From NCBI GenBank assembly GCA_002478115.1, contig DLMH01000054.1, forward strand, positions 1 through 64,000: a stretch of 64,000 nucleotides of DNA, in the 5' to 3' direction. Positions within the stretch are counted from its first letter, which is position 1; each line of letters begins with the position of its first letter. Of the stretch, positions 16,725 to 26,028 are shown piece by piece. The position numbers were made by a program, and so were the translations under genes. The stretch comes from Candidatus Acidiferrum typicum. Its GTDB lineage: Bacteria; Acidobacteriota; Terriglobia; Acidiferrales; UBA7541. Below the pieces are notes generated by a model. The model saw only the letters and a program-made list of their open reading frames with translations, had not been told where the DNA came from and made no database searches.

Positions 16725-18524
16725 TTAATAGCCTCCAGCGGAGCCGGTGTCGCGGGGATCGGCGGCGCCGCAGCGTTCGCCGGTTTTGGCGTCGACGCCG
16801 ATGGCGTTGACGTAGCCGATGTGTCCGTACCGCCGCACCTGGTGCCCGTGCGCTTTCAACTGCTCTTCTACATCGGGTGAAAATGACTTTTCCACCAGGA
16901 TTTCGTCGGGGAGCCACTGGTGATGGAAGCGCGGCGCGTTGATAGCGGACTGCGCATCCGTGCCGAGGCGCATCCAGTTCAAGATGCTGAGCAGCGTTGC
17001 GGAAATGATTCTGGGGCCGCCTGGCGAGCCGGTGACAAAACTGAGCTGGCCATCGCGCACAAGAATAGTTGGCGTCATGGAACTGAGGGGGCGCTTGCCG
17101 GGGCCAATGGCATTGGCTTCGGATTGGATCAAGCCATAAAGCGCGTTGGGCACGCCGGGCTGCGTGGTGAAATCGTCCATCTCGTCGTTGAGGAGGAAGC
17201 CGGCCGAGGAGGTGACGTGCGAGCCGTAGCTGTCGTTGAGGGTGGTGGTGCTGGCAACGGCGTTACCGGCAGCATCCACCACGGAAAAGTGCGTGGTGTG
17301 CGGCCCCTCGCCGAGGCTGACGATGGTTTGTGGCGCTGAGCTGGCGTTGAGGCCCTGATTGCAAACGTGAGGATTGCCCGCGGGGACGGATTTGCTGGAG
17401 GACGCGCGGCGCGGGTCAATGGTGGCGAGAAGTTCCTTGGCATAACAGGGGTCGGTCAGGCCCGCGACGGGAACGTTCGAGAAATCGGGATCGGCGAGAT
17501 AGGCGGCGCGATCGGCGAAAATGCGGCGCATCACTTCGACGACGAAGTGGACGCTCTGGGGATCTTCCCAGCCCTTCAACGGAACGTCTTGGAGCATGTT
17601 GAGGGCTTCGATCACGGCGACGCCACCAGAGCTGGGCGGCGGCGCGGAGAAGACGTCCCAACGATGGGCATCAATGGTGTAACTGGCGTGGACGACTTCA
17701 CGAATTTTCGGCTGGTAATGCCCGAGGTCATCGAGGGTGATGAGCCCGCCGAGCGCGGCCATGTCGCGAGCCAGCATTTGCGCGGTCTCGCCTTGATAGA
17801 ACTCGGCGGGGCCGATCCTGGCGATGCGCTTGAGGGTGGCGGCGAGTTCCGGCTGGCGCAGCGTATCTCCGGCGTGAAAAAGCTTGCCGCCATTCAGAAA
17901 AACGCGATTGCTCGTCGAAAAGCGTTGCAGGCCGGGGCGCTCCTCGTCTAATTCCCGGGCTAGCTTTTCGCTGACCGGAAAACCTTGTTCGGCCAAGCGG
18001 ATGGCGGGCTGCATCACGTCGGCGAGTTTCATGGTGCCATGAGTTTTCAGCGCGAGTGCGAGTCCCGCAACCGTGCCAGGTATGGCGACGGAGCGATAGC
18101 CGATGGTGGAAGCCTCTTCGTCCAGTTTGCCATCGGACTTGATGTACATGTCCCGAGTGGCTTTAGCGGGCGCTGTTTCGCGGTAATCAAAGAAAGTGGT
18201 TTTGCCGTTTGCCAGGCGCACCAGCATGAAGCCGCCACCACCGATGTTACCGGCGGCGGGTTCGACGACGGCGAGAACGAAGGCCGTAGCGACAGCGGCG
18301 TCAATAGCGTTGCCGCCGCGTTTCAGGATATCCACGCCGGCTTGGGAAGCGAGCGGCTCGTCCGTGACTACCATGCCGTGAAGACTGCGCACCGGTTCGC
18401 GCGGCCAGTCTTTCGGAATGTTGGGGCGGTCACGGAATTCCGCGGCAGATTGCGCGGCAGAACGCGGTGTGAAGAAAGTGATCGAAAGGAGTGCGCCAGC
18501 CAACAAGAAGAGAGGACGTCTCAT
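16725..18524 (-). CDS. ggt: Gamma-glutamyltransferase (secreted, self-cleaving)
   Basis: This 599-residue Ntn-hydrolase transfers or hydrolyses the gamma-glutamyl group of glutathione and related peptides. A signal peptide covers residues 1-25 (LFLLAGALLSITFF, cut near SAAQ). The large-subunit motifs GGNAIDAAVA (71-80) and GNIGGGGFM (92-100) are present. Self-cleavage is expected before Thr410 in HTTHFSVVDAAGNAV, making Thr410 the nucleophile. PLSSMTPT and GSPGG further on complete the active site. It acts in the periplasm, in glutathione salvage or amino-acid scavenging. It is a single gene with repeats on both sides. Confidence 0.93.
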   Translation of the reverse strand: MRRPLFLLAGALLSITFFTPRSAAQSAAEFRDRPNIPKDWPREPVRSLHGMVVTDEPLASQAGVDILKRGGNAIDAAVATAFVLAVVEPAAGNIGGGGFMLVRLANGKTTFFDYRETAPAKATRDMYIKSDGKLDEEASTIGYRSVAIPGTVAGLALALKTHGTMKLADVMQPAIRLAEQGFPVSEKLARELDEERPGLQRFSTSNRVFLNGGKLFHAGDTLRQPELAATLKRIARIGPAEFYQGETAQMLARDMAALGGLITLDDLGHYQPKIREVVHASYTIDAHRWDVFSAPPPSSGGVAVIEALNMLQDVPLKGWEDPQSVHFVVEVMRRIFADRAAYLADPDFSNVPVAGLTDPCYAKELLATIDPRRASSSKSVPAGNPHVCNQGLNASSAPQTIVSLGEGPHTTHFSVVDAAGNAVASTTTLNDSYGSHVTSSAGFLLNDEMDDFTTQPGVPNALYGLIQSEANAIGPGKRPLSSMTPTILVRDGQLSFVTGSPGGPRIISATLLSILNWMRLGTDAQSAINAPRFHHQWLPDEILVEKSFSPDVEEQLKAHGHQVRRYGHIGYVNAIGVDAKTGERCGAADPRDTGSAGGY

Positions 18525-18846
18525 GATGAAGAGAAAACACTATGGGATTGAAGGGGAAGCGTCAAGGCGCCGGTGGTATGCGCACAGGCGACGGCAAGCC
18601 CAAGAGTGGGCGACACCGTTTTGCCGGGTTGGCCAGCACAACCTCCGATGAAAGACACTTTCGTGGAGAGGCTGACAGTGTTAAAGCGGCGGCAAGCCGC
18701 CGCACTCCAAAATGCTCGGCCACACCGACACGGGAGAGGTCAGCCTAAAGATTGGCCACTGCCACCCCAAGAGTGACCGATCTGAAGATCGGCCACAACA
18801 CGAGATTGCGCCATGTGGGCAATTCGTGGGGATAGATGCGGGCCAA
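18525..18846. repeat. Repeat block upstream of the gamma-glutamyltransferase gene
   Basis: Positions 18686-18703 are the perfect gcggcggc/gccgccgc hairpin with the same flanks as 16419-16436 (aaagcg before, actccaaa after). Positions 18777-18792 are a C hairpin with the same stem as 4503-4518 (ccgatct/agatcgg), followed by ccacaac and preceded by ccccaagag. A partial C unit (attggccactg) is at about 18751-18761. No gene is seen. Confidence 0.65.
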
Positions 18847-19719
18847 CTATTCTGCGAGGAATTCGATATTGGGAGGGCCGGGGAGGAGGCCGGCGGCGGT
18901 GCCGCGCTCGATCAAGGCGCGCACGGCTTTCCTGCCTTTTTCGCCGTAGCCGAGGGTCCACCTATTCACATACATGCCAACAAACTTGTCGGCGAGTTCG
19001 GGATCCATGTCGCGCGCAAATTGCATGGCGTAATTCAGGGCTTCTTCGCGATGCTCGAGGCCGTAAGTGACGCTGCCGCGAATGGTTTTGGCGATCAAGC
19101 GGCCCAGTTCGGGGCCCAGAGCCCGGCGCACGGCGTTGCCACCGAGGGGGAGCGGGAAGCCCGTGAGTTCCTGCCACCAGATGCCCAGGTCCACGACGCG
19201 ATGCAGCCCAAGTTGCGGGAAGAAAAGCTGTCCTTCATGAATGAGCAGGCCGGCTTCGACAACGTCGTTTTTCACCGCTTCGATGATTTTGTCGAAGGGT
19301 ATGACTACCGCTTCAAAATCCGGCTCAAATAGTTTGAGCGTGAGATGAGCGGAGGTTTTCAGGCCGGGCACGCCAATGCGGAGGCCCTTGAGTTCCTGCG
19401 GCTTCAGGGCGTTTGTGGAGACAACGATGGGGCCGTAGCCTTCGCCGAAGCTGGCGCCGGTGTCGAGGAGGATGTAGTTGTCGCGCAGGGAAGGGTAGGC
19501 GGCGAAGCTGAGGGCGGTCACGTCGTAGGTTTCCGTCAGCGCCGCTTCATTCAGCGACTGGATATCCGAAAGGATGTGAGTGTATTTGTACCCCGGTGTG
19601 GCCAGTTTATGGGTGGCCAGGGCATAAAACATGAAGGCGTCGTCCGAATCCGGAGAGTGGGCCAGCTTGATCTCGCGGGGTTCCTTTTCGGTTTGCGATG
19701 CCGTTTGTGTTGCAGCCAT
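18847..19719 (-). CDS. mqnD: 1,4-dihydroxy-6-naphthoate synthase (futalosine pathway)
   Basis: The 290-residue protein has the MqnD signature LAHSPDSDDAFMFYAL near residue 20. It keeps the two-lobed periplasmic-binding-protein-like fold of the family (SFAAYPSLRDNYILLDTGASFGEGYGPIVV and FPLPLGGNAVRR). MqnD turns cyclic dehypoxanthine futalosine into 1,4-dihydroxy-6-naphthoate, a menaquinone precursor, so this organism likely makes menaquinone by the futalosine route. No other mqn gene is in the window. It has no signal peptide, consistent with a cytosolic enzyme despite the binding-protein fold. A repeat block separates it from ggt downstream. Confidence 0.9.
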   Translation of the reverse strand: MAATQTASQTEKEPREIKLAHSPDSDDAFMFYALATHKLATPGYKYTHILSDIQSLNEAALTETYDVTALSFAAYPSLRDNYILLDTGASFGEGYGPIVVSTNALKPQELKGLRIGVPGLKTSAHLTLKLFEPDFEAVVIPFDKIIEAVKNDVVEAGLLIHEGQLFFPQLGLHRVVDLGIWWQELTGFPLPLGGNAVRRALGPELGRLIAKTIRGSVTYGLEHREEALNYAMQFARDMDPELADKFVGMYVNRWTLGYGEKGRKAVRALIERGTAAGLLPGPPNIEFLAE

Positions 19720-20087
19720 AGGGGTAAAGTTTCCTCCGCCCCGGAAGAAGGCCCGCGGAGTTGGCTCGACACCCGTTCGGCGCTCCAGTGAGAAAGATAG
19801 GTGGGTCGAGCGACGTTGGGACGTGCGTGACTTTCGGCCGGACTTACTGTTGCAGAAGAGAGACTAACATAGACGTGCCCCGCGGACAAACACCCCGGCC
19901 AGGAGTCCAAGGTGCGAAATGAAGGGGCAAATGAGGTAAATGAGGTAAAGGAGAAGAGGGATTCATCGCACAAAAGGCGTGCGATGGAAAACCGTACCTC
20001 GCTGCGGAGACTCTGCTCGGAATGACTGGGTTTTTCGGCTTGCTGGCGTGAAGTGGTGCCCTCGCAGGAGCTAATTAGGAGTGGCTT
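19720..20087. repeat. Gap with a B-family repeat
   Basis: Positions about 19956-20030 are a B element: gagggattcatcgcac, aaaa, ggcgtgcgatgg, then ccgtacctcgctgcgg and ctcggaatgactggg. Just before it, at about 19930-19950, is a short tandem of aaatgaggt. The rest shows no element; the mqnD promoter should lie near 19730-19860 on the reverse strand. Confidence 0.6.
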
Positions 20088-21188
20088 CTAGACAGCCGAG
20101 ACGAGGCGCGCGATGGCATCCTCGAAAGTGACTTTGCCGTCCAGATAGGGCTGCCAGTAGATGGCGAGCAGGCGGGAATACTCTTCCCAGCCGCGCTGGG
20201 AGAGTTTTTCGCGAAGGCCCGGGGGCACGGTAGTGGTGGTGTTCCGCTGCGGGGAGACATCATCGTCCGGCGCATTTTGCTGCTCGGCTTCCTGCATGAT
20301 GGGACGGAGCACTTCGCCGGTGGTAAAGAAAATCAAGGCATGCCAGAGGTCGCGGGGGATGGGCTTGTCGCGCTGGCGGCACTCGCGGGTGATGGCGGCT
20401 TCGACGGGCCGGGCGATATCGTGGGAGGCCTCGTGGAAGAGCACCTCGAGGGCTTCGGGGCCCTGGTTGCGGGGATCGGTGCTGGCGATGGTGACGCGCA
20501 GCGGGTCGAGCGTGGTGTAAGCCCCCGCGGAGTTCGCGAAGGCGCAGACTTCAACGCGAATTTTCTCTTTCGGCCACTTTGATTGGTAGATGTCCGCGAG
20601 GCGCTGGGACAGGCCGACGCCCTGTTCGCGAACGAGCGGAGCGACGCGCACGACCCAGCGGCGGTTGGCGCGATCGTGGTCCGCCCACCAGTGCGCGCGA
20701 TAGATGGGAGCGGCGGCCTCCAGAATAATTCCGACATTGCCAGGGAGCCCGGCGTCGCAAGCGGGTTTCTTTCTACCCGTGAGTTCGTTGCAATCCTCAA
20801 AATCGCCGAGCTGGTTCTTCAAGAGAATCAGATCGATGTTGACCAGCAGATCTTTGCCGGCGTAACTGGAAACATAGTAGGCGACGGCTTGATCCCAAAT
20901 GCGCTGTTCCGCGGGGGTAAGAGTGGGCTGAGAAGCGGGTGATTGTTTCAAGACGGGCCCGGCAGGCCTGGTGGCGGCTACCCGCGAATCTTTAACGGCT
21001 TCGCGCGCCCTTGCTTCGTGGTAGAGAAAATGATGGAGGTTCACCCAGAAGCCGCTGTGAAACTCAAAGACCGGCAAGGGGCCATAAATAGAATCTTCGA
21101 CCTGTTGTCCCAAGGCCCGGGGAGCAGCGGCGGCAGAGAGCAGGCCGAGGCTGAGAAGAAGGGCAACGCGAAAAGAGGCCAGAGGCAT
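20088..21188 (-). CDS. Secreted protein with HExxH motif, possible metallopeptidase
   Basis: The 366-residue protein starts with a signal peptide (MPLASFRVALLLSLGLLSAAAAPRALG). Residues 252-256 read HEASH inside LEVLFHEASHDIARPVE, which fits the HExxH zinc site of metallopeptidases. A third ligand is not obvious. Other parts (SIYGPLPVFEFHSGFWVNLHHFLY at about 33-56) are conserved-looking but unknown to me. I chose the ATG at 21188 because it starts directly with the signal peptide; the TTG at 21245 adds a non-hydrophobic tail. Neither start has a clear ribosome site. It lies 53 bases downstream of the PilZ gene on the same strand. Confidence 0.65.
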   Translation of the reverse strand: MPLASFRVALLLSLGLLSAAAAPRALGQQVEDSIYGPLPVFEFHSGFWVNLHHFLYHEARAREAVKDSRVAATRPAGPVLKQSPASQPTLTPAEQRIWDQAVAYYVSSYAGKDLLVNIDLILLKNQLGDFEDCNELTGRKKPACDAGLPGNVGIILEAAAPIYRAHWWADHDRANRRWVVRVAPLVREQGVGLSQRLADIYQSKWPKEKIRVEVCAFANSAGAYTTLDPLRVTIASTDPRNQGPEALEVLFHEASHDIARPVEAAITRECRQRDKPIPRDLWHALIFFTTGEVLRPIMQEAEQQNAPDDDVSPQRNTTTTVPPGLREKLSQRGWEEYSRLLAIYWQPYLDGKVTFEDAIARLVSAV

Positions 21189-21241
21189 AGGCGAAACTGG
21201 AATGTTAGCGTACTTCTGGCGCGCGACGAAAGAAACTCGCG

Positions 21242-21571
21242 TCAATATTCCTGATCCTTTTCCGCCAGCCAGCGGTCGAGCCGGGCCTGCTGCTCCGCGG
21301 CCACCTCCACGAACACCACACCCATGCCCAGGCTGGGGCTGACGTACACAACGCAGCCGAGGGCTTCAAAGATTTCGTCATGATGGGTAATCCGAAGGCG
21401 GACCCGGGTACCTTGCGGCACAGGATTGAGGGTGTCGATGTAGCAGCCGGTGCGGCTAATGTCGGCAGTGCGCGCGCTCGACTTCGCGCCGCGCGGGAGT
21501 TCCACAACATCCGCCGCCAGCACGAGTTGGCTTCGCGGCGCACTTCGCCGCTCTACCGTTACATCCGGCAT
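21242..21571 (-). CDS. Stand-alone PilZ domain protein
   Basis: This 109-residue protein is a single PilZ domain. The c-di-GMP-binding motifs are visible: an RxxxR-type stretch (ERRSAPRSQL, about residues 7-16) and DISRTG (DxSxxG, about 38-43), followed by the usual beta-strands (TRVRLRITH, ALGCVVYVSPSLGMGVVF). It should act as a cytosolic c-di-GMP effector, target unknown. The ATG at 21571 has an AGGAG site 7 bases upstream; the frame is open further upstream but that part is not conserved-looking. The HExxH gene follows on the same strand. Confidence 0.85.
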   Translation of the reverse strand: MPDVTVERRSAPRSQLVLAADVVELPRGAKSSARTADISRTGCYIDTLNPVPQGTRVRLRITHHDEIFEALGCVVYVSPSLGMGVVFVEVAAEQQARLDRWLAEKDQEY

Positions 21572-21760
21572 CCCGCTTCTCCTGTCAAACCAGCCGGTGC
21601 TGGTCTGTCCGCCTGGAGAGTGGCGAGGCACACGTAGATGTGCTTCGCCGGAAGCCGGATGATCCCAGTTCATTTTCCCGCCGAGGAAGTAGGCCCGCAA
21701 GTGTAGGGAATGGGTTTACGCGTATTGGTCAACGGTGTTGTTTCAATCTGGGGCGGTGAT

Positions 21761-22681
21761 TCAGTCGACCTTCGGATCGGTGACACTGCCCACCGCGCCG
21801 CGACGGTCTGCGCCGTGGAGGACTCCCAAGGTATCCCGGAAGAACGAGCGTGAACCTGTGCGGCCGTATTCGATGGGGATCGCCGCTAGCTCATATTTGG
21901 CGGGCGCGCCGGAGGCATTCGCACCGACAATAACGTAGCGGAAGGAATAGCCATCCTTGCTTCCTTCGGCGAGTTCTACGCTGATCAGGTCGGCCTTTTC
22001 GCTTTTCGCGGGGCCCTGCGGAGGTGGACCGAGGACCACCAAGTTATCCGGAAGACGCGTGTAGGTTTTGCGGTAGGTTTCGATGGCGTCGGCCAGGTTC
22101 TTCATGGAGTCGATGGCCGATTGTTCGTTGTTCTTGATCTCCGCGCGATCCCACTCCTCGGCGAGCGAGGGCAGGTCGAGCAAGAGCAGACCGAGGGAGA
22201 GAAGCTTCCATTGTCCGGCTTCACGAACGAGGCCCATGAGCACGCGATGAGAGTCGTCTTCATCGGAAGCGGCGGCATTCTTGATGGTCAGGGAGATGTA
22301 GGCAAGGTTGTCGCGGAGTTCGGGTTTGCCGATTTGCATTTGGGTGGTGACGTCTGAAGTAGCGCAATAGACGTTCAGATTCCCGGAGGCGTCGGTTTCG
22401 GCGCGAGGCTGGCCGGGTTTGTCCAGCAGAACGAAGCGCTTTAGGAGTGTGGTGCGCGTTGCGGGCGTCATGCGGGAAAACGCTTCGGCGTTGCGAAAGG
22501 TGAGGGCGCGGGCAAATTCAGTGGAATTTTGCGAACAGGCGGCAAACAGGATGTCGCGCAGAGTGGACGCAGGATCGGCGGGGGAAGCCGACTGGGCGAG
22601 GCCCTGCAAAGAAGTTGCACAGAGCAAGAAAATGATGAGGGAGAAATAAACGCAGCAACGCCGAGCTTTCCGATCGCGCAA
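21761..22681 (-). CDS. Secreted hypothetical protein with pseudopilin-like C-terminal part
   Basis: The 306-residue protein starts with a signal-like segment (VYFSLIIFLLCATSLQGLAQS). The middle has no known motif. Residues about 190-300 read NNEQSAIDSMKNLADAIETYRKTYTRLPDNL, then DGYSFRYVIVG and YGRTGSRSFFRDTLGVLHGAD. This resembles the globular part of type IV pilin-like or pseudopilin proteins, where short processed helices lead into a Pro/Leu loop. I chose a TTG start at 22681 because GAGAGG lies upstream and the signal segment follows; the frame upstream overlaps the receiver gene. It follows the receiver gene by 10 bases and is probably in its operon. Confidence 0.6.
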   Translation of the reverse strand: MRDRKARRCCVYFSLIIFLLCATSLQGLAQSASPADPASTLRDILFAACSQNSTEFARALTFRNAEAFSRMTPATRTTLLKRFVLLDKPGQPRAETDASGNLNVYCATSDVTTQMQIGKPELRDNLAYISLTIKNAAASDEDDSHRVLMGLVREAGQWKLLSLGLLLLDLPSLAEEWDRAEIKNNEQSAIDSMKNLADAIETYRKTYTRLPDNLVVLGPPPQGPAKSEKADLISVELAEGSKDGYSFRYVIVGANASGAPAKYELAAIPIEYGRTGSRSFFRDTLGVLHGADRRGAVGSVTDPKVD

Positions 22682-22691
22682 AACGTTCCTC

Positions 22692-23042
22692 TCAATCCTT
22701 GGCGGTTTCCAGGATCGCAGCAATATTCCGGGTGAACACCGAACGCGGCAGAATGTCCGTACAGCCAGCGGCCCGGGCCATCGCCGCGAGTTCCGTCTGC
22801 ACATGGGACAGGAAGGCCACCACGCGCAACTCTTTTTGAGTTGCGTGAAGGTGCTCGATGGTTGCCACGGGGCTGCTGCGCGCATTGAGATCAATGATGA
22901 CGAGCTTCGTGGGTGGATCGAGCATGCTCAGCAGCGCTTCACCGGTAGTTGCCACCTGGAATTCCACGCCCAATTGTTTGGCGGTCTCCGCGACTTTCAT
23001 CTGAAAGAAGAGATCGTCCATCAAGGCAACCGCACGTCCCAT
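22692..23042 (-). CDS. Divergent single-domain response-regulator receiver
   Basis: The 116-residue protein folds like a CheY receiver: acidic pair D9-D10, strand LVIIDLNA with the likely phospho-acceptor Asp51, and FLSH with Ser79 in the switch Thr/Ser position. The usual Lys-Pro near the end is replaced: the segment reads ILPRSVF, with Arg100 where Lys is expected. That makes phosphotransfer chemistry uncertain. The ATG has a GGAGG site 8 bases upstream. No histidine kinase is adjacent. The secreted protein gene follows 10 bases downstream. Confidence 0.65.
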   Translation of the reverse strand: MGRAVALMDDLFFQMKVAETAKQLGVEFQVATTGEALLSMLDPPTKLVIIDLNARSSPVATIEHLHATQKELRVVAFLSHVQTELAAMARAAGCTDILPRSVFTRNIAAILETAKD

Positions 23043-23166
23043 CCGTGTGTCCTCCGTGTCCGGCAGTTTTCGCCGGCTTTTCGCGCTTGCGCCACCAGAA
23101 TAGAATCAGCCAGCGACGGGAAAAGCGTGAAAGTGCAGACGAGGGTGGATCTTTTCGTCGAATCTG

Positions 23167-23610
23167 TTAGTGGGCGCTCCCCGGGGTGTGCACGCCGACC
23201 GTTTCGTCCGGGACATCTCCGGGGCGGCCTTTCACCCGGTCGTACACACTGACCTGGCTGACGGAACCCAGCGCTTCGTTATAGAACGTGGGCACACCCA
23301 GGGCGGTGCGCATTTCTTCGTTGAACTTCCGCAAATTGGCCAAGTGCTCCGCGAGTGCGGGAACTTTGACGCCCTCGGTGGTGAGCAGGAATTTCTGGTA
23401 GCCGGCGTCCCAGAGCCTGGTGAATTGCCCGTGCAGCATGATGGCGGGCATGATGGTCATCTGGAAGTGGCCGTCGGGAACCTGGCGGAATTCCGCGCCG
23501 GAGCCGTATTTTTCCACGCGCACGACGCCGCGCGTGCTGCCGACGGCAAATCCAAGCGCCGCCAGGCTGTCCATGGTTTTCTTTTCAAAGCGTTCGTCGA
23601 CATTCCACAT
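23167..23610 (-). CDS. Hypothetical protein, 147 residues
   Basis: I do not recognise this family. The sequence is soluble and well mixed, with no signal peptide or membrane helix. Noticeable stretches are VRVEKYGSGAEFRQVPDG, TIMPAIMLHGQFTRLWDAGYQKFLLT and ALAEHLANLRKFNEEMRTALG. These have protein-like composition and codon use like the neighbours, so the gene is probably real. It lies 124 bases upstream of the receiver gene on the same strand but is not tightly coupled to it. Confidence 0.55.
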   Translation of the reverse strand: MWNVDERFEKKTMDSLAALGFAVGSTRGVVRVEKYGSGAEFRQVPDGHFQMTIMPAIMLHGQFTRLWDAGYQKFLLTTEGVKVPALAEHLANLRKFNEEMRTALGVPTFYNEALGSVSQVSVYDRVKGRPGDVPDETVGVHTPGSAH

Positions 23611-23736
23611 GGTGATTCCAGAGTACGATTCCTGGTGTTAGGTGTAAAGGCCAGACGAGGCGGAGAATTGGTCAGTTTCCAGTTTCGGCAGCGTTAATCA
23701 GGCAGTGACCGCGAGGAGAGAACAATCAGTGGCTGT

Positions 23737-24441
23737 CTACGATACCCAGACCATCCATTTATTCACGACTTCCCAGCGTCCCGATTTCTTTCTTAGAACG
23801 TAACGGTTGCCAGAGCCGCAAAGTCCTCCACATACAAAAGAGACGGAGACAATGGCTTCGTGCAGCGTGGGGTCAAAACCTACGTGCGAAAACGAGATAA
23901 TCCCACCGGCTCCGGGATACTGCTGCTTAAAAGGTGGAGGTCCGTTTTTCTCAATCGGCACATCGTTAAAGCTCACGCTTTCGACAGCTATGAAAGTCCG
24001 TGGCAGGTCAGTATGGAATGTCTGAGAGAGGCGACCAACTGTGCAAGACTTGTGAAGAAAATCTTGAATTGTATCCGCACGTAATGAGCCATCGTAGCCG
24101 CTGCGAGTAAGGGCGCGATAGATTTTGTCAGCGAAAGAATCGTATGGAAGCTTGCTGTTTTCTAGCCGCAAGTACCTGCAGGCACGTTCTTCGCAGGATT
24201 TTATATCTGTCCCGGGAGTCAAGTAGTTCGACACGGTATCGTCGAAAACAAGTTCGCTTACGGGGGCGTGTCCATGGCCGGTCGGTGCAACCATGTCACG
24301 GACCACAGCTTCATAAACTTCATCCTCAGCGGCTAACACTCTCTTTTCATCTGGGTACAGTTTTGAGAAATGAAAGCAGTAAACAAGTGCTAATCCGATT
24401 GCAACGCACGCCAGAGTCGCAATCCAAGCACGATGGCGCAT
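23737..24441 (-). CDS. Membrane-anchored hypothetical protein
   Basis: The 234-residue protein has one N-terminal hydrophobic helix (WIATLACVAIGLALVYCFHF, about residues 6-25) and an extracytoplasmic remainder. Two Cys pairs occur (KSCEERACRY and FVCGGLCGSGNRYVL), which may form disulfides. The C-terminal part, GLCGSGNRYVLRKKSGRWEVVNKWMVWVS, ends like proteins that finish a beta-sheet with a WEVV strand. No family is recognised. The ATG at 24441 is preferred over a GTG three codons upstream. Base composition (about 47% G+C in one counted row) is lower than the neighbours, so transfer is possible. Confidence 0.6.
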   Translation of the reverse strand: MRHRAWIATLACVAIGLALVYCFHFSKLYPDEKRVLAAEDEVYEAVVRDMVAPTGHGHAPVSELVFDDTVSNYLTPGTDIKSCEERACRYLRLENSKLPYDSFADKIYRALTRSGYDGSLRADTIQDFLHKSCTVGRLSQTFHTDLPRTFIAVESVSFNDVPIEKNGPPPFKQQYPGAGGIISFSHVGFDPTLHEAIVSVSFVCGGLCGSGNRYVLRKKSGRWEVVNKWMVWVS

Positions 24442-24843
24442 TGTTCCCACGACAACTCCGCTTCGACAAAAAATCGCTTTGGATTATGAACTCGAGACCC
24501 TGTCCACCACACTAGGATTCTATGCTCGGGGCGGAAAGATGCCTAGTGCCCGGTAAGCCTTACCGGACATCTTGCCCCTAGTACTCCACTTCTCCGGGAA
24601 ATGCGTCGCATAATCGGAAAGTGTCCCAATCCCACCCAGCAGCATGAAGCGAGATCAGAGATACTCGGGGCCCAACGTGCGTTTTCCCCGAGCCACCACA
24701 AAGTCTTCCGTCGTGCAGCCAAACAGATTCGCGGTCGCAAAACGTCCGGCAATTCTTGCTGGTCCCTACTGTCGAGTTGTCTTCGCGATGAATGGCTTCT
24801 CCGAAGCGCGGGCAGCAGGTAGAATGGTTATGCGAGGAGTACT
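24442..24843. other. Divergent non-coding gap with a short perfect palindrome
   Basis: Positions 24550-24566 are a 17-base perfect hairpin (ccggtaag, c, cttaccgg). The rest of the gap shows no A, B or C repeat and no convincing gene. The segment next to 24843 supplies GAGGAG (24836-24841) just before the moeB start. Confidence 0.5.
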
Positions 24844-26028
24844 ATGTCCACCAAAGTACAGCCGTTGACCGGCCACCCGCCGGTAGCGAGGCTGACCAAC
24901 GAAGAAATTTTGCGTTATAGCCGACATTTGATCATGCCGGAAGTTGGCATGGAGGGTCAGCTCAAGCTGAAAGGCGCGAAAGTGCTGCTGATCGGGATCG
25001 GCGGCCTGGGCGCGCCGCTCGGGCTGTACCTGACGGCTGCGGGCATCGGCAAGATCGGGCTGGTGGATTTCGATGTGGTGGATTTCACCAACCTGCAGCG
25101 GCAGGTGACCTTTGGCACCAGCGATGTGGGCAAGCCCAAAACCGAAGCGGCCAAGGCACGGCTGAGCAACTTGAATCCCGACGTTGAAATCACTTCCTAC
25201 GAAACGAAGCTCACCAGTGAGAATGCCCTGGAGCTGTTCAAAGACTATGACGTGATCGTCGACGGCACCGACAATTTTCCCACGCGCTATCTGGTGAACG
25301 ACGCATGTATTCTTCTCGGCAAGCCGAATGTCTACGGCTCGATTTTCCGATTCGAAGGCCAGGTCACCGTGTTCGGCATGCCCGACGGCCCGTGCTATCG
25401 CTGCCTCTATCCCGAACCGCCCCCTCCCGGGCTGGTGCCCTCGTGCGCCGAAGGCGGCGTGCTGGGCGTGCTGCCTGGGATCATCGGCTCTTTGCAGGCG
25501 CTGGAGACAATCAAGCTGCTCTTGGGGCGCGGAGATTCCCTGGTGGGGCGATTGCTGCTTTTCGATGCGCTGGCGCTGAGGTTCCGCGAACTGAAGCTGC
25601 GCAAGAACTCCAACTGTGCGATCTGTGGTTCGCATCGCAAGATACACAAGTTAATTGACTACAACGAGTTTTGCGGGGTGCGCGGGGAAGAAGAGCCGGA
25701 AATGGATTTGCACGTTCCGGAGATTACGGCGCGCGAGCTGAAAGAGCGGCTCGATCGCGGCGACGAGATCTTTATTCTGGATGTGCGCGAACCTCACGAA
25801 TACCAGATCTGCAACTTGAAGGGGCATCTGATACCGCTGGGCGAATTGCCGCGGCGCGTTCACGAGCTGGACTCGTCGCACGAGATTGTTGCGCATTGCC
25901 GGAGCGGGAAGCGCTCGGCCGAAGCAGTGGATTTTCTGCGCAAAGCGGGCTTCCGCAAGGTGCAAAATCTGCGCGGGGGCATATTGTCCTGGTCCACGGA
26001 AGTAGATCCCAGCGTGCCACGCTACTGA
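24844..26028 (+). CDS. moeB: MoeB/ThiF-type adenylyltransferase with C-terminal rhodanese domain
   Basis: The protein has 394 residues. Residues about 20-270 are an E1-like adenylation domain: GIGGLGAPLG nucleotide loop (51-60), zinc Cys pairs C184/C187 and C258/C261, and Cys201 in the crossover loop. Residues about 290-394 are a rhodanese domain with active-site Cys352 in HCRSGKRS. Such proteins adenylate the C-terminal Gly-Gly of a small sulfur carrier (MoaD, ThiS or a CysO-like protein) and load sulfur from the rhodanese Cys. It resembles MoeZ/MOCS3. The partner is not in the window, so molybdopterin, thiamine or cysteine synthesis cannot be separated. The start has GAGGAG just upstream. 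Confidence 0.87.
   Translation: MSTKVQPLTGHPPVARLTNEEILRYSRHLIMPEVGMEGQLKLKGAKVLLIGIGGLGAPLGLYLTAAGIGKIGLVDFDVVDFTNLQRQVTFGTSDVGKPKTEAAKARLSNLNPDVEITSYETKLTSENALELFKDYDVIVDGTDNFPTRYLVNDACILLGKPNVYGSIFRFEGQVTVFGMPDGPCYRCLYPEPPPPGLVPSCAEGGVLGVLPGIIGSLQALETIKLLLGRGDSLVGRLLLFDALALRFRELKLRKNSNCAICGSHRKIHKLIDYNEFCGVRGEEEPEMDLHVPEITARELKERLDRGDEIFILDVREPHEYQICNLKGHLIPLGELPRRVHELDSSHEIVAHCRSGKRSAEAVDFLRKAGFRKVQNLRGGILSWSTEVDPSVPRY

Noticed and set aside
24543..24752. Short reverse frame before moeB
   Set aside because: No ribosome site or conserved-looking sequence; overlaps a palindrome and is typical chance frame length.
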